NCBI GenBank assembly: GCA_014529385.2
Contig: CM043957.1
Location: 72,074,381-72,138,380, forward strand
DNA: 64,000 bases
Direction of reading: 5' to 3'
Source: Adiantum capillus-veneris
Taxonomy: Eukaryota; Streptophyta; Polypodiopsida; Polypodiales; Pteridaceae
Part shown: piece after piece, positions 44,250 through 54,960 of the stretch
Position numbering within the stretch: the stretch's first letter is position 1
Layout of the letters: each line of letters starts with the position of its first letter
Notes under the pieces: generated by a model
Seen by the model: only the letters and a program-made list of their open reading frames with translations
Databases searched by the model: none
What the model was told of the DNA's origin: nothing
Made by a program: the position numbers and the translations under genes

Positions 44250-44873
44250 AAAAGTCCCTTGCTACTTAAGGTACATGGGAAGATCTTCGCTGCAGATGAG
44301 TATAGCCGAGACCTACAAGAATCTTTTCAAAAGATTAAGGATGTTATCTCTATCTCACAGCAAAGGCCAAAGGCTGCTGCTGACAAGCACAGAAGAGCCC
44401 AAGCCTTTAAAGAAAACGATTGGGTCTTGTTAAAGTTTCCCAAGGCTCGATTAAGGCACACGACGGGCAAGAATCCTACGGGCCACCAAAAGTACTATGC
44501 TAAACTAGCAAAAAGGTACTATGGTCCCTTCCAGATTCTTAGGCCAATCAATGTGATAGCCTATCAACTCAAGTTGCCCAATCATTGGCTCATACACAAT
44601 GCTTTCCATGTGAGCCTATTAAAGCCTTACAAAGGAGAGCCACCTCAAGAACCAACTATTGAAGACCCACCGGAGATCGAGGACCAAGAGGAGGTGTTGC
44701 AGCTCGAGTCCATTCTCCGACATGAAGACAAGGTATTAAGAGGCGGTAAGACTATCTGACGATATCTTATTAAGTTTAAGAATTATCCTTTTGAAGATGC
44801 TAGATGGATGCAAGGCATACAATTAAAAGATAACCTAAACCTTGTCAATGCTTACAATGCTTCCCAAGAGTAA
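44250..44873 (+). pseudogene. Integrase C-terminus and chromodomain
   Basis: Continues in frame after TAA 44247: [35 protein letters not shown] and [16 protein letters not shown] form the integrase C-terminal domain with its usual GPF and FHVS strings. The chromodomain begins at [12 protein letters not shown]. It is cut by TGA 44757, then continues RYLIKFKNYPFEDARWM and ends at TAA 44871. The YLIKFKNYPFEDARW core matches the chromodomain pattern YLVKWKGYPxxxATW. Chromodomains direct chromovirus integration toward marked chromatin. Reading only to the TGA hides it. Confidence 0.85.
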
Positions 44874-45238
44874 GCAAATGTACAAAATGTTAAAAATGAA
44901 CAAAGTTTTTGTCTTATAAGACTCTCTTTTTCTTTATTGTGCACAAAAATGAAGTAGTATGCATGCTTAGATCAAGTTTGCGGAGACGACGTCTCCCAAA
45001 CACCAAGTAGAGCTTGTGACTCTACTATGGAAGACTGATAGGACTAATGTGCAGACATGCTTGCGGCAGCCTCAGGCTCTCAAGCACCAAATGGACTAGT
45101 CATCCATTGTGGAATGATGTTGTAGGGTAACATAGGGATTCTCTACCCGCTAAGAAAAGGACTCATGAATATGCTTTATCTTCTCTACACCATAGTCGAG
45201 GACGACTATGATTTCAAGAGAGAGGTAATGTCATAATA
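44874..45238 (+). other. 3' untranslated region of the chromovirus with polypurine tract
   Basis: No gene. AAGAGAGAGG, followed by TAA, lies just before the 3' LTR and is the polypurine tract. The GAGGAC hairpin lies at 45191-45210. Confidence 0.85.
45191..45210 (+). promoter_or_regulatory. GAGGAC hairpin upstream of polypurine tract
   Basis: CATAGTC-GAGGAC-GACTATG: a perfect 7-bp stem with a GAGGAC hexaloop, 28 nt before the LTR. Confidence 0.6.
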
Positions 45239-45608
45239 ATCAATATCTAATTCTCCTAAATGATTTTCTCATATTAAACTGATCATTTAATGTGGGGAAG
45301 TGCCAAGGGAGAAAAAGCTAGAATATTGGTTAAGCTAGCAGACCGGCCAAAGTAGGGATCCAAAGGAGGGAAAATAGGGATCCAAAGCGGGGGCCATGTG
45401 CAAAAGAGCCATGTGCAACAATGGGCTAAAAAGACCCTAAGGTTCAACCCATTAAGACTTCCAAAATGCTAAGGTTCCAAAATTCAAAGGTTGTGTCCAA
45501 AGGGTTAAAGCTTAGGGGGAATTGGATGCTTTGTGTGCTCTCCAAAAGTCAACACATATCCCTACATGGGAGGGGGCGAGCCCTTCTTCTAGGGGATGAG
45601 AGAGAAAT

Positions 45609-45652
<44 letters not shown>

Positions 45653-46850
45653 GCCCCCTTTACACAAAGGGAATGAGGGACACATGTCAGCTCCCTAGGC
45701 CAGATGCCCACAAGGTATGCCCAATTTCTATTGGATGACCCTTGAAGTGGACCAATGAGAATTAGGCTAGAGTAAATTTAGCGTAATTAATTTTAAAACA
45801 CTTAATAAAAAGAACCAATGAAAATTAAGTCTCCTAGATGACTATTGGGCAGACTCCCAAGGGGTCCAATGAGCATTCAAGAGCCCAATGGTTTGCCTGA
45901 TTCCTATTGGCCAGGAGGCAAAGGGGTCCAATGAGAGTTTAGTTTAATTATTAAATTACCTAAAGCTCTCACAAAAGGGGAAAGGGGGACACATGTCAAA
46001 AGGCTATCACTTATGCTGCTTAATGGTCATTGGCTTGACTTAGGGAGGGCCAATGAGGCTGGAGCAAGAGCAAATAGCAAGGGGGCTCGCCCAAGAGAGA
46101 GAGAGGACTGATTTTTGCAAGGCATTATCACACACACACACACACACACAATCTCATGTGTGAAGAAAGAGAAAACTATCTCTTCCCAAGCTTTAATGGA
46201 GAACTTATCACCTACTCCAAGCTTGTGAGATAGAAGCCTACATTAACACTCTCTTGGCATGTGGATGCAAATCCAACCAAGAGCCAAGCTTCAATGCATG
46301 CTCATCTCCTCTACCAAGCTAATTACTAAGCTAAAGCTATGCTAATATGAGTGACTATGTGAGGAGATGTACATCTTTCTCGTAAGATACTCCTTCTTCC
46401 TCTCAATCTACTCTCATACCCTGCTAGCTCTCACCATCTTCGAAGGTGTGTGAGGTCTTGGGTCTGAGAATGGGGATAATTAAATTTGTGTTTGTTAAGT
46501 GTTTTGCTTAGTGCATGAAGCTTTCATCTTCATTGCACTAGCTAGTCTTGAAGGAACACAAAGAATTGTATTGTACAATGTCTCTCTTGATGGGAGAAAC
46601 CATAATACAAAGCCTTTTGGAGGGGGGACCGGCTCCATGCAAATCCGATCCTCAACTGTTGTCAATAGCAAAATTTCTCTCTCTTTTGAAAGTATTGTTG
46701 ATGCTATCTAACTAGGTGTTATGCTGTTTGTTGCTCTCTCTCCGCCCAAGCACTCTTGTAATTCTCATTAGGAATCTATTCTAATGAAATGCCCACTATG
46801 TTTATGCTAATTTCCGCTACACATAAGTTTTTAGACCATTAAATGTTACA
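45239..46850 (+). repeat. 3' LTR of the chromovirus
   Basis: 1612 bp, direct copy of 37929-39517 with shorter CA runs. A 70-bp segment at 45351-45420 contains TAGGGATCCAAAG twice and GCCATGTGCAA twice. Confidence 0.95.
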
Positions 46851-46855
46851 CTATA

Positions 46856-47948
46856 AGCACCACATACCATTATTGAGAGCTTAAGGAAAAAGCATAAGCA
46901 GGTAAAACGGACAAAAGGAGTGTGCAATCCAAAACTTCTCTGGTCAATATCATATGATATTCCATGATTTTGAATCAACAAATATATCAAAAGATACCTC
47001 TGTGAAACTCTTTAGGTACAAAATGTCTCCCTCATCAAGCATTCAACTAAGGGCTACTATGGTTGTGGCGATGTCAACCTACTCCCCTACCTCATGAGAA
47101 GGGAGGCTTGAAGGAGGAGGATGTCCTACACTGGTGTGATGCGTTGTTGCATTGAGGAGGTGGCCTACGGGTGTGGAACAGGGGTCGGCCCTGGGTGGGA
47201 ACTCGTCCCTTCGAGTCTTGACAATTCAATGCCAAACGTGCTCTTTTGGGGGACGTGGTGGAGGGCACCCCACCCACCCTGCTTGCTAGGATACAATGAT
47301 ACCTAAATTGTGTAAAGAATCTCTGTTTTTTTGTCGTTGGTGTGTGCTGCCAGAGGGTGGACATTATGTAATTTGGTCAAATGGCCTTGGCACATCTAGT
47401 GTGCTAGCAACATTTGGGTAAGTTTGCTTGAGCTGTCTAGGAATGGTCGGCTAGCCTCCTTTTTTGGTCTCGTGTAAATTGGAAGTCCCTAACTAGAGAT
47501 GGTGAAGCCCTCGAGTGGCAGTTAATTGCTCCACCACTAACAACTCAGACCAAGATAGCCTTCCTTCTGTGTTTAATTGTTTTATGCTTCTGTCGGTTAT
47601 GTCCAATAGGGTGGCTCCATGTAAAGCCGAACTTGTTATGGTTTGTTGTTGTGATCCCATGGTAGTGACTTTGAATGGGCTCACTTTGTACGTGGTTGTT
47701 TTTTACATAATACATTCACTTTATGTGAGAATTGCAAAAAAAGAAAGGTGGATTTACTTGAAGCTTGTCTGGACATGTCCATTTATTGGGTCCTCTATCC
47801 TACTATGGTTGCAATCATCAAGCTGATAGTTTCTCACCACTACTCTACCCATAAGTTCTAGCCTATATTTTCCCTCCTAAAATTGGAATGCATCTCCTCA
47901 ACTGCAATCACCTTGGACCACCTCATTTGCTTCAACAATTCAATGCAG
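46856..47948. other. No gene recognised
   Basis: About 1.1 kb of unassigned DNA. ORFs on both strands near 47.1-47.8 kb have no recognisable domain. Confidence 0.4.
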
Positions 47949-48760
47949 CTAATTCCTTTTTTGACATATTCACAAATGTGAGTGGAAAAATTATATTAGA
48001 AAACATTATACGATGCTCACTAAATCTGTGCAGGAGCATCCAATAGTATAAAAAAATTTACATCATGATCATTCATAGAGCAACTAGGATCCAAACTTGA
48101 CTGATAATAACGACAAGTATCCAAGCATAGAGCTGATTCTAGGGTTGGGCCTTGAGGCCCCATCACCATAGGAGGTCCCCGGGGTGCCGCCATGCATACG
48201 TTATCATCGACGAACCACTAACATTGCAGAGCAGAAAGCAAGGTCCAAAAAAGAAACCACACTTGGCACATCGATTAAGGAGACCCACAAATAGAGTTGA
48301 GCCATTACTTTGGACAAATGCTGAAGAAGAAGAGCTTGAAGTGCAGTATCCATGCCCCCTTGGACCAACGGGCTATCCAAGGAAGCCTTGCCCTTGCTCA
48401 AGTCGCCTTTTGTTTCCACATAAGCTACCTCCGTCTTCGGGGAAGCTCGTGGAAGCACATCCGAGTAGACCTGCTCTCCCAAGGAGAAAAACGGAGGGGC
48501 AACCTCTCTCAAGAGCCAAAAAGAGACGTCCTGGAAAGGGAGGGTCTTCATCACTACAGGTGCGGGGCCAGGCTGCCATCTAGCACCACACTTAGGCCAC
48601 CCTCCCGCAAAAGCCTGTCTGCCCCCCGCCTTGCCACAGACACACACATGAGCTTCCTACTCATGTGGACTCGCAGGCAAAAGGGCGCAAGAGAGGAGTC
48701 GCTCCATGAACCCTAGAAATCAACTAATGCACTCTAATTTTATGTGTTCTAATTGAAGAC
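47949..48760 (-). mobile_element. Truncated LINE 3' region
   Basis: ATTCACAAATGTGAGT (47968-47983), a preceding short T run and the following AAAAATTATATTAGAAAAC match the other minus-strand LINE 3' ends. The GC-richer DNA that follows (to about 48.7 kb) resembles 29.7-30.5 kb in character. The 5' edge is not defined. Confidence 0.4.
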
Positions 48761-48805
48761 CTTGTTTAAGTGCAACAATTCTTGTGGGCAATTGTAACTT
48801 CTCAA

Positions 48806-48848
48806 GTTTATATATTAGCTCACAATTGTGAGTACGGCAAAAAAAAAA
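48806..48848 (+). repeat. Severely truncated LINE 3' end
   Basis: TATATTAGCTCACAATTG, TGAGTACGGC and a 10-base A run: stem-loop plus poly(A) of a plus-strand LINE, with almost no body. Confidence 0.6.
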
Positions 48849-49085
48849 GCAAAGATTTTGAGCTTCAAGCTAGCTCAAATTGCAAGCAATGGGAATGCAT
48901 GCTTGGAGGCAAATACCCAAAGCTTTCAACATGGCGATGCACACAAACCTGTAGCTCTCTCTAACGCAAAGCTTGGGAGAGCAGTTGAGCTCATGTGGAC
49001 ATATATCTCTCCTCTCTTATGTAGTGTTTGAAGTTTGCATTCAATAACCTTGCCTTTCTCTTATATTGTGTTTTGCATCCTTAAT

Positions 49086-49736
49086 TTAAAAGGGTGTAGC
49101 AAAACATTTGGATTTCAGTACAATGGTCACTTTCGATGCAGATCTTTTTGTGGAAGGTACTATGGGGGGAACTTTGATAAGCTTAAAAATTCTTACCAGA
49201 GGTATTGGCTCAGATAGATACTCAACGTGCAAAATGGCAAGCGAGTACCTCTCACACTTATTCAACGACAATATATGGCCAAGTAGGGAGTTTTTGTAAA
49301 TGGATTTAAAAGACCAGGAAGATAGGGTTTTTCAAGAACGATTTGGTTTTAGGAGGGAAGGTGATGTAAATGCAAGCGCTTCTAATTTATACACAAAGTG
49401 TGAGACTCTATTTTTTCAAGCAAGTTTGAAAAGCCAGGAACCATCGAAATTTTGAAAATATCATGTCTACATTTAGCTTTATAGAGGTTCTTCAAGAAAG
49501 CAGAGAAGTACGCATTGCCATTGGTAAAAGAAAGAATTTGGCAGATGAGCGGAATAAGGTATCTGGCACCGCAAATTGCTAATGTAGGAATGGGGTCTTG
49601 GGTGATGCGTCTTTGTGTGGGGTCCTATAGTTGTTGTATGCATCGCATTTTCCCTCAAGGCTCAGAGCGAGATTGAGGTTGCTTTATACATTTATTTTTG
49701 GAATTTGATACATCCACTCACAATTGTGAGTCTTGA
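49086..49736 (+). mobile_element. LINE fragment with zf-RVT region and 3' end
   Basis: About 49139-49300 reads IFLWKVLWGE in one frame, then LKILTRGIGSDRYSTCKMAS in the next, matching the zf-RVT region of the other LINE copies. The fragment ends with ACTCACAATTGTGAGT (49716-49731) and a short A run. Confidence 0.7.
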
Positions 49737-49859
49737 AAAAAGGTGTAGCAAAACTATTTTGGAAGATTGTTGTTGAGTGTAGTACTTTTTCAAGGCACTT
49801 AAGGTTAAAAGGAGTTGGGAAACCATGCACTCACTCAAGAATGACAAAGGGACTGTAAT

Positions 49860-51172
49860 GTAAGACCTTGATGAGATGGCTACGATGATGCTCGATTACT
49901 TAAATCATATCATAGTCATCTAGAGTCCCAGTCTAAAGAAGTGGACGAAACCAAAGCATCACTGCTCAATAGTGTCAAAAGAACAGTATCACAATCAAAA
50001 GAGAACCTAGCGGAGAAGGTATTTACCAAGGATGATAAAGATCTTCTCCAATAGTAGTGTCAAAAGAACACTATTACAATCAGAAGAAAACCTACTAGAG
50101 AAGGTATTTGTTGAGGATGAATGCTCGCTTGGGCTACATTCATTAGGGAAGGAGAAGTCCCGGATGGGGATGGTTTAATGACAAAGTTCTTCAAGGAGTT
50201 CTGGGAGGGTACAAATTCCCCTATCACACACAGGGCAACTCAAGCCCTTGTTGAAGGAGTGTTTGATACAAGAGTAAAAAGGGGTCTCATTAAAATCTAT
50301 TCCTGAGCATGTTTTCTATTCCCAAGTGAAACACTAGCCTATCACAATGATGATGGTAGCATACAAAATTATTGCCAAAGTTGTCACCGTTAGGCTCTCT
50401 CCCCTCTTGGATAAATCTATCACCCCTCACCAACATGGATTTATCAAAGGAAGGTCAATATATGACAACATTCTAGCAGCAATGGTTGGCATCGAGTATG
50501 CAAACTTCAACAATCAAGAATGTATACTTTTTCAAATTGACCTAGACAAAGTATATGGCCAAATTGCCCGGTCCTTCATAAAATTGTTGGGTTTTGGACC
50601 TTGACTGCATCGGTTGGTGCATACCCTTAGATCAAGCAGCCACTTTGAGCTATTGTTTAATAATAGAATTGTGGGCACCTTTGATGTCAAAAGATCCATC
50701 AAATAGGGTTTCCCTCTTGTTCCATTGTTATTTGCTATCGATTCTCACCCTCTTGTTTCCATGCTAGAATCAAGTGTTGTAAGAGGGAAGATCCAAGGGT
50801 TGCTCTTACTAGGTAACAAACAAAACTTGGCTAAGCTCATTGTAGATGACTCTTTGCTCTTCTTAAACCCAACCTTCAGATGCTCAGAAAGGCTATAGAG
50901 ATTGTCCAAACGTTCACCCACCAGCCTTGGTTCAAACTGCAATGTTGAGAAATCAAAATTGATTTTTCTTACACAAAACAACTTGTTTGACTCATTTGAA
51001 TGATCGGGAGAGATTGTCTTGAAAGGAAAGGCCTCCTGCCACCTTGGGGCCCAACTAGGGGTTGAAATCACTCACAAGTAAAGGTCCTAGTGGGTCTTGG
51101 ACAAAGTGAGGAGTAAAATGCAAAGGTGGGAGTATGTGCTCCTTCTCTTCTAGAGCAAGGTGAAGGTGTTTA
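49860..51172 (+). pseudogene. LINE reverse transcriptase, 5' part of a split copy
   Basis: Plus-strand frames give RT motifs: EGEVPDGDGLMTKFFKEFWE (about 50145-50205), YKIIAKVVTVRLSPLLDKSI, HQHGFIKGRSIYDNILAAM, FQIDLDKVYGQIARSFIKLL (50347-50604), GFPLVPLLFAIDSHPL, and the active-site box VDDSLLFL (about 50845). Here the DD is kept, unlike the copy at 0.4-3.2 kb. Stops and frameshifts are frequent. Upstream, an 83-bp unit is duplicated in tandem (about 49971-50119). The sequence stops at AAGGTGAAGGTG just before the LTR element and resumes at 55459. Confidence 0.85.
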
Positions 51173-51640
51173 TGCTACAGACGAAGGTCGTGGATGCCCT
51201 GCGAAATACCCAAAATAACACAATAAACAACATAAAACAGGCTAATCGGCATACTTGGCACAATCACGTGGTTGCATGATCGCAAGATACACGAACAGAC
51301 AGAGACAGAGAGCGAGAGAGATTGAGAGAGCACGTGCAGGCGCACCTCCTAGAGTGGAGTGCTACGTCGGCACGGCGAGAGAGAAGAGGGGAGAGGTGAG
51401 AAGAAGAACACAGACACTGGGTGCAATCTCCCCCTGTGCAAGAGTGACCATTTCATTTATAGATTTCTTGAATGGTAAAAAAGAGTACAGACTAGCCCCC
51501 GGTCATAGATGGCCAAAGCTCATAAAAGAGCACTTGAATAAATATACATAAAATGTAATTTCCTTTTGCAATAGCGTAGCTTGGTCAAGCCTTTTCCATC
51601 TGTCAGCTGCAATAAATAGTAAAATGTCAATTCCATAACA
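51173..51640 (-). repeat. LTR of the non-autonomous element (3' LTR in element sense)
   Basis: Direct copy of 54973-55458. It lacks about 16 bp around CCTCTTGCACGTATT. Confidence 0.9.
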
Positions 51641-51657
51641 TACCTCTCCGTTGGAAA

Positions 51658-51675
51658 GCAACTGTCCTCAGTTGC
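51658..51675 (-). promoter_or_regulatory. GAGGAC hairpin upstream of polypurine tract
   Basis: On the minus strand GCAACT-GAGGAC-AGTTGC: a perfect 6-bp stem with a GAGGAC hexaloop, 17 nt before the LTR. Confidence 0.55.
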
Positions 51676-51789
51676 GAAGATAAAAATCTGCAGACAGTAC
51701 TTGTCAAAAACAATATTAGAAATCTGTAATAAAGAAAAATCCATAAAATTAGACACATTGGTTATGCCTGCCGTCATCCACATAATACC

Positions 51790-51817
51790 TATTCTAGTGT
51801 CCCATACCACTAGAATA
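51790..51817. other. Perfect 10-bp inverted repeat
   Basis: TATTCTAGTG and CACTAGAATA around an 8-base loop, inside the non-autonomous element. Confidence 0.7.
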
Positions 51818-52054
51818 AGTAGTATATGTCATACCCTGATGAACCAGGTTATCATTGGTCACACTCATCATCAATTCCATAATGTCAAGTCTCATCACAT
51901 AAACACTGCTGTAATAATTACCAGATACCAAATCCCAATCCAATTCCAATTCCACAATATAAGTCCAAATCCAAATCACTTTCATTGTGTACCCGGGTAA
52001 CAAAATCATACCAGTTACAGTGGTGGCCAGCCACTGCAGCATGATTTCGTGATC

Positions 52055-52323
52055 GGTGTTGCCTCAACCGGAGAATCTACACCAATAAGACATGCTGCCT
52101 AGATCGGTGAATCTGCACTGATAAGACGTGCTGCCTAGATCGGCGAATCTGCACTAATGCTGCCTATATCGGCGGATCTGCATTTACCATTGTGAATAGA
52201 TATGTAGTTTGTCAACGTGCTGCCTAAATCGGCGGATCTGCACAGATAATTGGTGTTGCCTAAATCGGCGAATCTACACCAAGATGAGCATTTACACACT
52301 GCCTAAATCGGCGGATCTGTGTG
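52055..52323. repeat. Array of seven hairpins with a conserved 19-nt core
   Basis: Core consensus TGCCTAAATCGGCGGATCT at 52060, 52096, 52132, 52161, 52221, 52257 and 52300, with irregular spacers. Flanks of the copies pair as GGTGT/ACACC, TGC/GCA, GTGC/GCAC, AATGC/GCATT, GTGC/GCAC, TTGGTGT/ACACCAA and CACAC/GTGTG. Core substitutions are few, while stem sequences differ but remain complementary. Within the core, GCC and GGC can also pair. In element sense (minus strand) the loop reads AGATCCGCCGATTTAGGCA. No known element named. Confidence 0.85.
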
Positions 52324-54497
52324 CATGTGACCAATGGACTAGACAAGACATAAAAACAAAACATTGACTACCTGTGTGACTCCACATTGGAGTATAGTCG
52401 AGTAGCAGAGTACTTACAAATTTTTGTTCACTATTCGAGAGCACCTTAACTCATATAAGCAGCAGCATAGCTTAATGATAAATCAGCTCAAAAATATAAT
52501 TAGAAGTGATGACCTTAGTAGCAGTGTCTGAGTATTCATGTTAGAGCACAATGCAGAGAAATGAAATATGAGAAGAGGAATGACATATTTGACGGACATA
52601 CCCGGAGGGTAAACTATATTTGAATATAAAGACCACCAAAGTATACCAATAGATCCAAAATGTTTTATCATGGGGTGAATAATTGGTCAGGAACTTGCAA
52701 TGGCAACTTACCAATGAGAATAGTCATAAGCATACCTTCAGACACCAAAATCCCTTCATCATCTTCCATTAAAAATAGGTGATCAACAACAAATGCAACA
52801 AGTGGTGTGCCTTTAAATTTGCATAACAGACACTCTAATTTCCATGCAAGAGGTGAAAAAGAATGTGTTGACGTAAGTGGTGTTATGTGGCGAGTACGTG
52901 TATGTGCGTCTTGCGGTCATGAGCAAAGAATAGAAGTGCAATCCCTATGTTTCTTGTGAGCTTTAATTTCTAAACTACATTCTAAAATTTACTCAATGCA
53001 AGAAGTTAAAGCTAGTTTTCTTCTTATACAGGGCATTGATTCTTCTTATACGGTTACCTAGGGGGGGTCAAGGGCCCGGGTGGTTTGGGAGTAGTGCCCT
53101 GGGAGCCCGAAAACTAATGTATTTCGGGAGATGCTGCGTATTTCGGGAGATGCTGCGTATATGCTATTGGCCAAATCCTAACAAGAAATAGCGTGATAGA
53201 ACATAAAAGGAGGAGAAACCGTTTGCAAATGAGAAAGTATATAACATAGGAAATAAAAGAGAGTTGAAGAGTGAAAAATTATCTGTGTATGGTCGTCCAT
53301 AGATTGAGGAGCAATGAGCACTTTGTGACAAACCATGACTGCCGCCATGTGTTAGCTCGTTGCTAGAATTGTAGACTAGAGTTGTTGCATTCCGAGTTGT
53401 TGTCCACAAGTGAGAGGTGAGAACATTCCTTGGCAAAGAGGAGATGAGAGCAAGTTCCATTGGTGGATGGCATGTGTTAAGCATTGTCTTACTTTTTGTG
53501 TTGGGTGGCGTTGTGCTTGCAATCCCGGAAGCACAGCTGCAACAAGGAGACTTATAGTGAAGTTGATATGACTGACGAGGGGAGAGGGATAACTTCTTCT
53601 GAGCATGGGCTCTGGCCACCCTCCATGCAATTGTGGTGCTTCGTGTCGATTGAGATTCGTAGCCCGAGACGGTGCCAGATCATTGACTACTCAAAGCCTT
53701 AGAATACAAAGTTGAACCGGCAAGGGGCTCAGAGGGCAAAATTTTTTTTGATCAGCAGTTGGCTATTGCCTAATAGGGGTGGCGAGAAAGAAAAAGAAAT
53801 GCGAACTTGTAAAGCCGCTTGAAGACCTGCTTGGGTGGCAAAAGCACTTAGTGCTAAAATTAGGCCACAAAGCCTGGCATGGGCAGGGCCTCTAGGCCGA
53901 GAAAGGAGGGAGCAAGGGCGGCGCCAAATCCACTGGCACTGAACAGAGGTGCCCTAGGTCCCTCGTCAATTTTCCTCTACTTCTGCACCCTGCGTGAGGC
54001 CCCATACTGCCCTGCGTGAGTGAATCTTTCACCCCTCCATGCTGGTCCACGCCATCGTTGCCCCTAGGTTCTTCTTCTTTTCACATTTTGATGCCCTTGA
54101 GCCCTAATTTTCACCCCTTTCAAGAGCGAATTCCCATGCATGCAAGCACATTTTGGAGATGCTCTTGCTACTCGGAGAGGTTGACTCCTTCCTTCCTCTG
54201 CATGATGCCCAATCCCGGTTGCATATGCTTTCTTGGACTGCCCACCTTGTTCGCGCTCCCTCCCTTGCTTCTTGCGCTCCATGGTTACATCTTGTAAAAG
54301 CTGGTTACCCTTGCAAATAGCAAGCGAGCAATTGTGAAGGGGTTTCAGGATAGAGAAGAACAATTTGTAATTGCTTTTCTTCACATGCCATGCGCTGAAT
54401 GTTTCTCGTTCCACGTCATGCCTCTTCCAAGTCACCGCTCCGTCGTTGGCTACATGCACCGTGCATCATGTTTTTTTGCATGTGCATGTATCTTCTT
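52324..54497. other. Interior of the non-autonomous element, no gene recognised
   Basis: No coding domain on either strand. GTATTTCGGGAGATGCTGC is duplicated in tandem at 53119-53137 and 53138-53156. Confidence 0.5.
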
Positions 54498-54499
54498 TC

Positions 54500-54580
54500 T
54501 TGTCTACTAAAGCTCCATAGCACAAACAAAAGCGCCTTTGTCTTGCACAAGGAGGTATGGGTTCGAATCCCATTGGATCT
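54500..54580 (+). repeat. tRNA-like / SINE fragment with pol III B box
   Basis: GGTTCGAATCC at 54560-54570 is a perfect pol III B box. It lies in a T arm ATGGG-TTCGAAT-CCCAT (5-bp stem, 7-nt loop), preceded by AGGT as a variable loop and by CTTTG-TCTTGCA-CAAGG, which folds as an anticodon arm. Position 33 is not T and no clear D arm or acceptor stem is seen, so it is not a functional tRNA gene. It is probably a piece of a tRNA-derived SINE. Confidence 0.45.
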
Positions 54581-54960
54581 GCTGAATTCACAAACTCTCG
54601 TGTTGTAACTAGTCTTCCCTCGCTTGCATGATGTTTTTGTCCCTTGCCCGATGCATGCCGCATCTTGTGCTACATGCATAAGACATGCAATCTCCCGTTG
54701 TGTCTCTGTGTCTGTTCTTCATGTGCGTGCGCCTCCTTCCCGTCATGCACAACACGGACTCTTGTCTTCGTGTCGATCACAGTGTTCATGACTGCCGTTG
54801 TTATAATCACAATCAAGTGCTCGTTAAGCACGTAACCTTGTTAATTAATGAAAAATTAAACAATTAATTACACTAATCACAATCAAATCAACGAGCAAAT
54901 TGCACTTATCTTCGCATAGGTAGTCTTCCCATTGTGGAATTGGTCGGAGCGTAGCCGCAA

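Larger units (their letters stand above)
37929..46850 (+). mobile_element. Complete Ty3/gypsy chromovirus, 8.9 kb
   Basis: LTRs 37929-39517 and 45239-46850 begin TGTCATAATAATC and end TGTTACA. The 5-bp target duplication CTATA lies at 37924-37928 and 46851-46855, a perfect match. The primer-binding site TTGGTATCAGAGCACAAGG follows the 5' LTR. One coding frame (39936-44873) gives gag, protease, RT, RNase H, integrase and chromodomain, the order of plant chromoviruses. It is broken only by four in-frame stops. LTRs differ by roughly 25-30 substitutions by eye over about 1.5 kb, mostly transitions, plus microsatellite length and a 70-bp indel. It is no longer able to make an intact polyprotein without suppression of the stops. 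Confidence 0.95.

Noticed and set aside
48152-48716. Overlapping ORFs of 139-147 codons on both strands
   Set aside because: GC-rich stretch with open frames on both strands and no motif; position suggests a LINE 3' region.
52055-52323. CRISPR-like array
   Set aside because: Repeats are 19-nt cores with irregular spacers and complementary flanks in a plant LTR element; there are no cas genes and spacing is not regular.
54500-54580. Functional tRNA gene
   Set aside because: The T arm and B box are good, but the D arm and acceptor stem are not found and position 33 is not T.
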